64,000 bases of DNA from Sistotremastrum niveocremeum HHB9708. Its lineage: Eukaryota > Basidiomycota > Agaricomycetes > Sistotremastrales > Sistotremastraceae. Made by a program: the position numbers and the translations under genes. This document shows, one piece after another, positions 25,513-35,042 of this stretch. Location: the NCBI GenBank assembly GCA_001630475.1, contig KV419405.1:190900-254899 (forward strand), in the 5' to 3' direction. A model generated the notes under the pieces. It did not search any database. It was not told the origin of the DNA and worked only from the letters and a program-made list of their open reading frames with translations. How positions within the stretch are numbered: position 1 is the stretch's first letter; the number at the start of each line of letters is the position of its first letter.

Positions 25513-25967
25513 CGTCGCAACTTGCTCTTATTGCTGACCTCAAGGCCCGTGACTAGTTGTGACATGTTCGTCTTCAACCGCCACGTCAGTCTCGCCTCAA
25601 GTCTTCTTTCATCGCTATCGCTGCCTAGGACATCCAAGAGCTCGACATACTTATACATACAGCGTACAGAACATCAACTCTGAGTCAGATGCCGAGTTGG
25701 GAGCACTGGGGATCTCCTGCACTTGATCGCGGACTCGCCGTTCTCTCCAAGAAAGTTCTCAACTGCGATTTCATCCCCGTCCTCAAATTTTCATAGCCGA
25801 TTATTCGATACAGTGCGAGCCAGAGCAGAGTATATGAAGATTGTCCTATTCACATACGTCGTCAACGGTACGGTTTACTCTGCTCTATCCCGGCTCGTAT
25901 TCATCAGTATCTTTACCAATGCATAGGATTTCAGTTTAGCAAAACTCGACCCCACTCTCTCAAGACT

Positions 25968-26184
25968 ATGTTCTCTCGTAAGTCATCATTCTGCAAGCTA
26001 TCATGGTTCAGAACTCATCAATCGGTGTAGTGGAATAGTGAACATTGGATCGGCGCATCGTCGTCTCACTTTGGTCAAGGATCTCATCGCTGTAAATCCC
26101 TTCATCCCCTCCGAAGATTACGATGCTCACTTATACGTTAGGAGCCCTCAAATGGCGATGACAAAGATGGAGCGCGGTATTTGA
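25968..26184 (+). CDS. Possible small spliced gene (very uncertain)
   Basis: ATG at 25968, a consensus GTAAGT donor at 25978, an AG acceptor at 26038 and an open frame to 26184 would give a protein containing NIGSAHRRLTLVKDLIAVNP and FIPSEDYDAHLY. I recognise no family. It lies inside the outer TIR element and could be captured gene sequence or chance. Confidence 0.15.
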
Positions 26185-26504
26185 TGTGCAAGGACGACAG
26201 AGCTTTAGGAAAAGGTAAGAATGATAAGAAGATGCGCTGCTAGACTTCTAACCACGATACTCGTAGCACAGTTAGTAGTATTGTAGTGATTTTGTACTGT
26301 TTACAACTGGAATATACAATCGATTATGATCTATTATTTTTCGCCGGTGTGATTCAGTATAAATCTGGTCGAATGGAGCTGATCGAGGCATTCTAGCACC
26401 CTGTCACGCCCTCTATATGGACGAGCTCAATCACGCTTATCCCCTTTTTCGAGGGTGAACGCGCTCGAAGCGATGTGATCGCAGTTTTGCACTTTTCCTG
26501 ATGA

Positions 26505-27485
26505 GTGTCGCTGACAGATCCGAACTCCGACAAGCCGGACTTACCAGCATTAGTGCTCCGAACTTCGCGGAAGCAAATTCTTTTCCATATTCGTAGTCTC
26601 TAGAAGTGGTGTTTGAGTGGCCTACAACTCAGTCTTACACCTCTCGAGTCTCGATATAATTCAGCGCTGGCAGTTTTGACTCCACGTCTCTCTGATTCAT
26701 TTCTGATAGATTCAGTATACAGTACCCCGTCCAGTATAGAACTTATTCTGAATCGCGATCGGATTCTTGACTGTCTCTCTACTCGTACATCCGCATTAGT
26801 GCCTATCGAACTCCGTGAGCTCATGAGTCGATATCATACCTTAGCATTATTTCTCATGCTAACTGCTCCTCTCCGCTTAAGAGCCTCTTATCATATTACT
26901 TCCTATGGAAGAAATTTCACTGTTTCAGCACTAGTCTCCGCGGACGCGAGTTGAGGTCGATCGGCGCTTGTGGTCCTGCGCGCGCGCTGTTAGTCTACTA
27001 CAAATGCGAGTACCGGCGAGTAATTGAGGTCCAGAGATTGGTCACTTTCGTGGCGGACCATGGTCCAGGATAATGCTAGTATACCTCCTGAGAGGCACTA
27101 TCATCGAAAATATGTGAGGCAAGCTTAAGGGAGTCTGATCATGGGAATCCATGAGAATCTCTCTTAATAAAGTTCCGTCGACATCAATGCCTTATTGTTG
27201 GAACTTGATAAAGACAAACAGTTTTCAAAGGTGACCCATTCCTCTGTAGCTACCCATCGCCAAAGACTACTCATGAGGAAACTCTGTTATCATCATAGAC
27301 GCTTAGCTTACGTCCGATATGACTTGCACAATTGTTTGATCCCCAGAACGATCTTCTCATGCCGAAGCTCAGAAAGAATCGCTTGATCTGTGCCCCTCCG
27401 CTCGGATGCTCCGTCTACTTGGTTACCTACTTTCTACATCGAAACACCTGAGAACAGTTCAACCCGGGAATTCGGCGCAGGGTTC
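26505..27485. other. Gene-free stretch right of the outer TIR element
   Basis: No gene supported. The last 110 bases (about 27370-27480) are a diverged direct copy of 31495-31605, both ending CCGGGAATTCGGCGCAG. Confidence 0.4.
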
Positions 27486-27786
27486 TAAGGTTTACAACGA
27501 GTCCGTACTTGCCGTACTCGGGTACCCGTGGGCGGGTACCTGCGCTTTTTTTTCGACCCCCGTACCTGTACTTGCCAATTTTTTTTGGCCAAAATGCTGT
27601 ACTCGTACTCGGGTACCCGCGAGTCCCCCTGCCAAAAAACACGGGTACCTGCGTCCGGGTACCCATGTTTTTATTTTTTTCCTCCCACCGGGCTGTACCT
27701 GTACTCGCGTTTGCTTATGTAAGCGGGTACCCGTACTTGAACACCCACGGGTACCCTTATTTTTGCCGTACTCGTTGGTATCCCTA
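27486..27786. mobile_element. hAT-type MITE, 301 bp, rich in GGTACC
   Basis: Ends TAAGGTTTACAACGAGT and the reverse complement of TAGGGATACCAACGAGT. The 8-bp TSD CAGGGTTC lies at 27478-27485 and 27787-27794. The inside is dense in GGGTACCCG and GTACTCG words, likely subterminal transposase-binding repeats. Non-coding. Confidence 0.8.
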
Positions 27787-28023
27787 CAGGGTTCCGCCAC
27801 TCTCTCATAAAATTCAGCGTCAAGGCCGATGGAGTCCATCCCCTCAAATGAAAATGCCAGAAGTAGCACAGATAAACAAACCTGCAGAGATGTTCTTTGA
27901 TGACCGTTGGAGGAGGTGAAGGGCGACGCACGGAGATCTCGTCGTCACTTCAAGTTCGGTCCCAGCTGGGCCCAAGGAACCAAATTTGAAGTCGTCCTGA
28001 ATAAGAAGTTTTCCTCCTCCTCC
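27787..28023. other. Short spacer between MITEs
   Basis: Nothing recognisable; ends in a CCT-repeat run that served as insertion target for two hAT elements. Confidence 0.4.
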
Positions 28024-28532
28024 TAGGGTTTTAAGGTCCAGTCATGAGTCATGACTGGACCTTGGCCCTTTTTTCTCATAACCGGCAACTGCCGGTCCGG
28101 TTGCGGACCCTATTTTTGCATGACTGGCAGCTGCAACTGGTTGCAGGGTNNNNNNNNNNNNNNNNNNNNNNNNNNNNNNNNNNNNNNNNNNNNNNNNNNN
28201 NNNNNNNNNNNNNNNNNNNNNNNNNNNNNNNNNNNNNNNNNNNNNNNNNNNNNNNNNNNNNNNNNNNNNNNNNNNNNNNNNNNNNNNNNNNNNNNNNNNN
28301 NNNNNNNNNAACAAGGGTATAAAGACCCACTTGAGACCCAAAATACCCTGTGACCACCCTGTTTGGGGACCCTTAAGGGTCCTCAGTTGCGACCACAGTT
28401 GCGACTGGTCACAACTGCAGTTGCCAGTTGCCAAATTTTCAGAAATCAAAAAGACCGCAACTGCAGGTCCAGTTGCAACCTGACTGCAACTGCAGTTTTT
28501 TGCAGTCACATGGACTGGACCTTAAAACCCTA
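28024..28532. mobile_element. hAT-type MITE, 509 bp, family 1 copy 1 (contains gap)
   Basis: TIR TAGGGTTTTAAGGTCCAGTC at both ends; 8-bp TSD CCTCCTCC at 28016-28023 and 28533-28540. The interior is full of CAACTG/GGTTGC words and contains GGGACCCTTAAGGGTCC, also present in the copy at 30238-30746. Both copies measure 509 bp even though 160 bases here are N. Confidence 0.85.
28150..28309. other. Assembly gap (160 N)
   Basis: Run of unresolved bases inside the hAT MITE. Its size fits the length of the sister copy, so the gap estimate is probably good. Confidence 0.98.
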
Positions 28533-28544
28533 CCTCCTCCTGAC

Positions 28545-29303
28545 TAAGGATGAACACGAGTATAGCAAAAAAATTGGTACCCATGGATAAACCTGAGTAG
28601 GTACCTGCCTTTTTCATTTTTTACAGGTACCGAGTATTGGCTTTCCCAGAAAAACTGTCAAAAACAGGTATCCATACCTGGGGTACCTGGGTAAAAAGGC
28701 CATTTTACTCAGGTATTACTCAGGTAGGTACCCGTCTTTTGGGAAGTGAGTGGGTATGGCTGGCCAGAATCTCCTCTGAAATACTCATGAGTGGATACTC
28801 AGGTGGGGCAGGTATATACTTAGTGTTTGAAAGTCAGGTTAAGTTAGGTTATAGGCACCTCGGAGGCCCTAACCGTAACCAAACCGCGGTTATGGTTAAT
28901 GGGTTTTGCTGTAACCTATAACCGCCAACGGTCACGGTTAAGCCAAAATTGGGTGACCATGACTTGACTTTGACCGGTTAATGCGGTTATGACCTCAAAA
29001 AAGTCATAAATCTCCACTTTTTACTACTTAAACTAGGTTATTGGACCTCATATATGATGTATATGGCAAGCAGAACACATCAGAAGGCCTGGGGAAGGCT
29101 GTAGACAAGGATCTACCCATGTTGGTCAAGGCAAGCGGTCAAGGATTTCCGGGAGGTCCATGACTGTGACTTGACCACCAGCTCTGAGCCATGACCATTA
29201 ACCATGGTTAGGTCACAAATGGTTAAGTTACGGCTAAGTTGCAGTTATTTGGCGGTTAAGTGACCTGACTTGCAAACACTATATATACTCGTGTTCATCC
29301 TTA
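28545..29303. mobile_element. hAT-type element, 759 bp, interrupted by another MITE
   Basis: TIR TAAGGATGAACACGAGTATA at both ends; 8-bp TSD CTCCTGAC at 28537-28544 and 29304-29311. Subterminal GGTACC and ACTCAGGTA words. A second hAT MITE (28821-29281) sits near its right end, so the original element was about 290 bp. Non-coding. Confidence 0.85.
28821..29281. mobile_element. hAT-type MITE, 461 bp, nested
   Basis: Ends TAGTGTTTGAAAGTCAGGT and the reverse complement of TAGTGTTTGCAAGTCAGGT. The 8-bp TSD TATATACT lies at 28813-28820 and 29282-29289. The inside is rich in GGTTA/TAACC words. It is inserted into the right terminal part of the 759-bp element. Confidence 0.85.
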
Positions 29304-29599
29304 CTCCTGACACATCATCGGGTATCCGATGACCAGAAGCTCCAAGCGTGAGTGGACCTAGGGTTGCAAATGAATGCGCAACGCCACAGAACGGTCAGAA
29401 CCATATTCGTGGGCCGTGCGCAGCCGTACTGATGAGGGGATCCTGGTATAATTACCATACACAGCGGGCCCGACACAAAATTCCCAAGAGAAAATAATGA
29501 GATCACGATGAGATTCTGTCTAATGAAGTCAGTCTTTACTCATTGGGAATTTTCTGTGAGAGTGGGCATAATCTCGGCGTATTCCCGGAAAAGAGGATA

Positions 29600-29865
29600 C
29601 TGTACTAGATCAATCTATTGTCCCAGGGGTTGTGACCGTGACAAAAATGAACATATTGTCCCAGTGTCCCAAGCCCAAATTTTGGCTGTGACATAACCAA
29701 AATTTTTGTCCCAGTTGCCTCGCAGAGCCCAAAAAACAATATTTATATTATATATTTCCAGAATTTTTGTCCCAAAACTCTTTGTGACAAGTGACGGGAC
29801 AATTTTTTTGTCCCAATTTTTGGGTGTGTGACATGTGACTGGGACAATAGATTGATCTAGTACAG
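29600..29865. mobile_element. TA-target MITE, 266 bp
   Basis: Ends CTGTACTAGATCAATCTATT and its exact reverse complement, flanked by TA on both sides (29598-29599, 29866-29867). The interior repeats TTGTCCCA and GTGAC. Compatible with Tc1/mariner-type mobilisation. Confidence 0.8.
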
Positions 29866-30237
29866 TATACTACTAACGACACACTCATACTCGGAGTAAT
29901 AGTACGGAGTAATCATCATAGTCATTCTAATAATAGTAAGAGCGTTGGAACATCACGTGCACCTTGTCACGTCACTTGTCACCGTCACTTCGACCACCAA
30001 CTCAACCTGCGCAATGACCGGATGGATGCAGAGAAGAGCCTCGGGAGGCCTCAAAAGTTCAAGAGAAGGTTTTGTGAGCTCAAATGAGGACGTTGAGGGT
30101 CTCGAGCTTGAGGGTATATGATGGGAAAATTTTGGATGGAGAGGGGAAGCCCCTGGACAGACCAACCACGGTGCGTAGTGTTTTATCTGGCTCAAATTCG
30201 ATCATTCACAAGGATTTCAAGGACAACCCGTCTCTTC

Positions 30238-30746
30238 TAGTGTTCTGAGGTCCAGTCACGACTGGACTTTTGACCCCCGGAGGGTGCGACTGGCAACTGC
30301 CGGTCCGGTTGCCGTCCAAAATTTTGCGTGACTGGCAACTGCGACTGCGGTTGCGGTCCGGCGACCGGTCACGGCTGCAACCAGTTGCGCAACCAGTCAT
30401 GGCCACTTTTTCCAGTCACAACAGGTCTTATGTCAATATTTTAATCATTATTATATTATATATACTGTATATACACCTCATATGATGTGGTACATGCATA
30501 TAGAGACCAATATATACCAGATATGTCACCATAAACACCCATTTGAGACCCAAAATACCCTCCAGGTACCCTGGTTGGGGACCCTTAAGGGTCCTCGGTC
30601 GCGACCACAGTCACGACCGGTCATGACTGCGGTTGCCGGTTGCCTGATTTTCCAAGAACCTAGGCAACCGGCAACTGCGGTCCGGTCACGGTCCGGTCGC
30701 GACTGCCGGTTGCCACCGGTCACGGCAACTGGACCTTGGAACACTA
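30238..30746. mobile_element. hAT-type MITE, 509 bp, family 1 copy 2
   Basis: Ends TAGTGTTCTGAGGTCCAGTC and the reverse complement of TAGTGTTCCAAGGTCCAGTT. The 8-bp TSD GTCTCTTC lies at 30230-30237 and 30747-30754. Same family and same length as 28024-28532, sharing the CACCC-TTGAGACCCAAAATACCCT region and the GGGACCCTTAAGGGTCCTC palindrome. Confidence 0.85.
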
Positions 30747-30868
30747 GTCTCTTCTAACCCGTCCCCCTCCCCCCCACCTCCGAATATGCCCAAAGTCAGT
30801 CACCCAAGATTATACCACCCAGCTCGTCAGGCTGAGCTGCAATTCCTGGCTCGGCTGTTCGTTTGAAA

Positions 30869-30926
30869 CCTCCTCTGCTTGTCCTACCTCCCTCCTCTGC
30901 TTGTCCTACCTCCCTCCTCTGCTTCT
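30869..30926. repeat. Short minisatellite, about 2.6 copies of 22 bp
   Basis: Unit CCTCTGCTTGTCCTACCTCC with two more bases, repeated head to tail within the CACTA/CMC-like element. Confidence 0.6.
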
Positions 30927-31381
30927 CTTCTTCTTCTACGTGCGTTTGAAAGGACAGTTGAACAGTCTCTTGAATCTCTTCGTCTGGCGGGTCAGTCGGG
31001 GTCATAATGTCTAGTAAATTTTCATAGTCTCTCCTTAGATTCCTTCTATGTTCGCTCGTACATTAGGTAGAATTTTGACAATATCATTGCCCTCGGTCAT
31101 GTACATTAGTGAGAATAAATGGTGTACACTACGAAACGAACTATCGACTTGGGGTATTAGCCTCCTAGCAGTTGCGCGCGTTTGATATCACTATCTCCGG
31201 AACTCCGGGATCACTCGGACATTCCCGTAAGATTCATCCACGACCATGCCGAAGTGATCTGCCGAGTGTGAGTGTGTCGCGAGTCGTTTACCCTCCAAAA
31301 TTTTCTCGCTTCAAAAACTGCGGGATAATGTGACACAAGTTCACCATATTCTCTTGGGAAAATTGTCCAGGGCCCGCTGTG

Positions 31382-32306
31382 ATAAACACTAAATTGAGCA
31401 GTGAGACTGACCGAGCGTTGCACAGAATCACCGATATGACAAGTGCGAAGGTCAGATTCACACAATGATCTTGTTGCAACGAAACTATCAGCGAGACTCG
31501 ATTGATTTGTTCCCTTCCGATCAGATGCTCTCTATTGACGGCATTCATATGTCCACACGTACAATGCCTGAGAACACTTGAGTACCGGGAATTCGGCGCA
31601 GATCTCCGCCACTAAGGTATCAAATCCTGATTCAAGTCGCTCGCGCCCACCAGAGACCAGAGCGAGTGCTGATCATTCAATCTACACTGGTTCTACATAG
31701 TTTCGCTCTGACGAGGTCTTCATGACTCGGAAGTCAAGGTACGGAAACGGTAAACCCCGTTCTTACGTTGACTTCGGTCCCGGGAATCAGCTCCTTAGAA
31801 AGAGATGGCTGTGTTTTTGAGTGCCACTGATTTCAAGTCAGGAAAGTTATGATCGCTAGTCGATTCGGATGAGGTCGCCCATCTTGATTAGACTTTACAA
31901 GTAGACTGGGGAAGATTGAGATATGGTGCATTATAGCAATAGCAGATATTTTGGCCCATGTCACTGAAATGTGAATCTTGAACTTCCGACAGACTTTGGA
32001 TCGTCAGAAGAGCAGTCAGAATTCGCCGATGAATTCGTCGATGGTGGTTCAGAGAAGGAAACCGGTAACATCCGAAGTGCGACTTCCTCTTCAAGCTGTA
32101 AGCGACGTCCAAGGCTCGGGATCGACGATCGCTCCATCGTCATCTGTCAAACATCCCACCATCCGCCATGATCGAACATTCGCAACGAGTCAGGGGTCGA
32201 AAAATTCATGACCCTTTCTTTCCTCTCCATCAGTCTCTTTCATTCCTCCCGTCGACTCGTTCACGTTTTTCCTTCAACTTCACTTAGAATCGCTTCAAGT
32301 TTTAGG
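31382..32306. other. Spacer before uve1 with a diverged direct repeat
   Basis: Contains the partner (31495-31605) of the direct repeat at 27370-27480. The last 300 bases are the probable promoter of uve1, with CTTTC-rich pyrimidine tracts at 32210-32290 just before the start. Confidence 0.45.
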
Positions 32307-34939
32307 ATGCCTCGTAATGCACCGCGGAGTACTCGTGCAAAGTCTATGGTGGCTGTGGCACCCGTACCGGTTGGAGGAGTTGGAGGAGGAGGAGGAGGGA
32401 TGGAGTCGCCGTTGACGTCTCCTGAGCCTGAGGCGCATTCGGAGGATGTGCATGTGGGAGAGGAACATGTCGCTTCGTATGGACCTAATCTCGAAGAAGA
32501 ACCTACGTTCGTCGACACAACATCTTCACCCGCACCCTCGAAAAAACGTCGCCAGACCAAGAAAGACAAAGAAGCCACCGACGGCGGCGGGGTGGTCGAA
32601 CCCAAGCCGAAGCGGAGGAGGACGAAGAAAGCAGCGGTGGCACAAGGAGAAGGAGAGGGAGAGGATGCGAAGCCTGACATTGGTGGAGAGGATGGAGAAG
32701 ATGGGGATGGGGAAGAGAAGCCTAAGAAGAGAAAGAGGAAGACGAAAGTGAAAGAGCCTGTGGTGTATCTCATTCCGGAAGTCGAGAAGAAAACGAGTAC
32801 GTTCAAAGGGAGACTCGGATACGTGAGCTTTTCCTCTTTCCTTCTCATGTCCCTTCAATCGAACGCGTGGACCAGGCTTGTCTGAATACGATTTTACGCG
32901 CTTTGAAGCCAGATTCGATATTCTGCAGTCGGTGAGCATTACTTCGATCTTCTTCCCTGTTCTTGCTGAGAGGTCTCTCGATGCAGAACGTGCCGGATCG
33001 ACACGATCAATAAAAACGGGCTCGATCACGCTAAACAACTTGGCCTCCAGAACATCCGCGATCTCTACAAGATTATCGAGGTTCGTCCCATTCACTCCAC
33101 CCCTCTACGTCTCATTAATCCTTCCCACAGTGGAACGAAGCTAACAAGTTCATCACCTCTTTCCCTCGATGACGGATGACTGACGCGTTTTTGAAGAATC
33201 CGATTCATGCGAATGTCCTCAGAGATGTTCCCTTTTTCCTCTCACCCAAAATACGGGTACGACCTATCCTACGCCGATGCCGAGCTCAAAGTACGCCCCC
33301 TTCCCTCCCTCCCTCCCTCCCTCGTCGAACCCTGCTTAGTCGCTTACGACTGGACAGGCCGCCGGAGCACTCGCCAAAAAGCTAGGTCACAGACTCACAC
33401 TTCATCCAGGCCAATTCACACAGATTGGTTCGCCGAAAGAAGCTGTCGTAGATGCGTCGATTCGGGAACTTGAATGTACGCCTCCCCCCTCCTCTCCTCC
33501 TTCTGTGAAGGAATGCTAATGTGATGTAGATCATTGTGAGATTATGGATCGGATGGAGTTAGATCAGGATTCGGTGATGATTATACATATGGGAGGGGTG
33601 TATGGAGATAAAGAGTCTACTCTCAATCGATTTCGGGTTAATTATACGGAGAGGTTGTCGGAGAGTATTAAGAGGCGACTTGTGCTGGAGAATGACGAGG
33701 TACGTCTCTTTGAGTGTTTTGAGTGTTTAGAGGGTGAGTGATGTTAATTGGGGTTGTGGGGACAGCTTTGTTATAATTTGGATGATTTGATGCCTATATG
33801 CGACGAGCTCAATATTCCCATCGTAGTAGACTACCACCACGACTGGATATCCCCACATTCTTCCCACAACCCATCCACCTCCCCCCATCCACCTCCCTTC
33901 CGTACTGATCTGGCCCTCCCAGCCTTCATCCCACCCCCTGTCCGACCTAATCCCCCTAATAAATCAGACATGGACCCGCAAAGGTATCAGGGTGAAACAA
34001 CATCTCTCAGAGCCTCGTCCGGGGGCGGTGAGTGTGATGGAGAAGAGGGCACATGCGGATCGGTGTAAGACGCTTCCTGATGCTCTTCCTGACGATATCG
34101 ATTTAATGATCGAGGTGCGTTCCTTCTCCTTTCGTTGCTTCCCCCTTCGTCTTCGTCCCCCTTCTATCCACCCTCCTTCTCCTTCATTCCTTCCGCTCTA
34201 CCCTACTCTACTCTACCCTATTTTGCTTGATTTGAGGCGTTGAATGCTGATTTGGACACTGATTTGGTGGGTAGGCAAAAGACAAAGAACAAGCCGTATT
34301 CCACCTCTACAGAATATACTCCCTCGAAGAAGTCATATCTGAGAATTTGAGACCGGAAGCCGAGAATCAGACGCTTGAGACTGGGGGGAGGAAGGGGAAG
34401 ACTCCGAGGAAGTGCGTCACTTTTATTATTTCTGGTGTTTTGGGGTTTGAGGTCGCTGATTGGTGGGTGGGTAGACGAAAAGTCGTAGCGGAGGGAGAAG
34501 AGGGCGCAGCGGAGGGGGAAGAGGGTGTTGTTGCCGAGATGCAGGGTGACGACCAAGCAGACGAAGAAGATTCACCAGAAGACACTCCCACCGCCGAAAA
34601 GTCCATCGACCCCCTTCCCTCGACTGACACACCGCTCAATACAAGTGTCACAAATTTCGTCAACGGCATGACACAGCTCGAAAAGACGATGGAACAGACT
34701 GAGAGTATATTGGTGAACATTAATACTGCTAAGACTAGATCTCCTCGAAAGTAAGCCATTCTCATTCCAACTCTCGCTCCAAATGTTGGTTGGGTGCTTA
34801 TGGTTGGCGGTGTAGGAGGAAGACGATAGATGTTGCTGCTGGGGGTGGGGGGGTGGTGAAGGGAGTGGAGGGAGAGTTGGAAGGTGGGGTGGATAGTACG
34901 AGTTCGCTGAAGAAAAGGAGACGGTCGACTAAAGCTTAA
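32307..34939 (+). CDS. uve1: UV damage endonuclease (UVDE/Uve1)
   Basis: Nicks DNA 5' of UV photoproducts and other distortions to start alternative excision repair. Start MPRNAPRSTRAKS, then a long Lys/Arg/Glu-rich N-terminal region with basic clusters (KKRRQTKK, KPKRRRTKKA, KKRKRKTK) suitable for nuclear targeting. The UVDE TIM-barrel is read over several exons: LNTILRALKPDSIF, FMRMSSEMFPFSSHPKYG, LHPGQFTQIGSPKEAV, YHCEIMDRM, MIIHMGGVYGDKE, LVLENDE, VVDYHHDWI, KQHLSEPRPGA and MIEAKDKEQAVF. These carry the expected His/Glu/Asp metal ligands. The C-terminus is acidic and then basic, ending KKRRRSTKA. Between DYHHDWI and LIPLINQTW (33840-33960) I found no GT-AG intron that keeps both in frame, so the model is unresolved there. 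Confidence 0.88.
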
Positions 34940-35042
34940 TGCGTATCAGCGCGTACGTGTTTGCCCACATCAGTGTATATTTTTGGTCGTCATCAGAGGT
35001 TTCTTTCTTGCGAGTGCATCAAACCGGCGAAAATGAATCTCA

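Larger units (their letters stand above)
24496..26504. mobile_element. Outer TIR element bordering copy G
   Basis: Left end TCATCAGGAAAAGTGCAAAA and right end its reverse complement, with similarity continuing about 9 more bases (CGCAATCAC versus TGCGATCAC). No convincing TSD is visible, in line with a deletion at one side. A subterminal hairpin (GCAATCACG/CGTGATTGC) lies at the left end. It carries the MULE-like element at 24623-25512. No transposase is recognised. Confidence 0.55.
29460..31381. mobile_element. CACTA/CMC-like non-autonomous element, 1.9 kb
   Basis: Left end CACAGCGGGCCCGACA and right end the reverse complement of CACAGCGGGCCCTGGACA, with similarity reaching about 36 bp (TTCCCAAGAGAA shared). 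The 3-bp TSD is ATA (29457-29459, 31382-31384). The ends match the MITE in copy B. It is interrupted by a TA-target MITE (29600-29865) and a hAT MITE (30238-30746). No transposase seen. Confidence 0.85.

Noticed and set aside
24496-26504. Helitron as explanation of the outer element
   Set aside because: Has inverted terminal repeats and lacks a CTRR 3' end with adjoining hairpin.
27406-27931. Overlapping frames of 80-136 codons on both strands
   Set aside because: Produced by the GGTACC-rich hAT MITE; no protein features.
33846-33900. Possible AT-AC (U12-type) intron in uve1 starting ATATCC
   Set aside because: Only the donor resembles the consensus; no matching branch point or acceptor, and basidiomycetes generally lack such introns.
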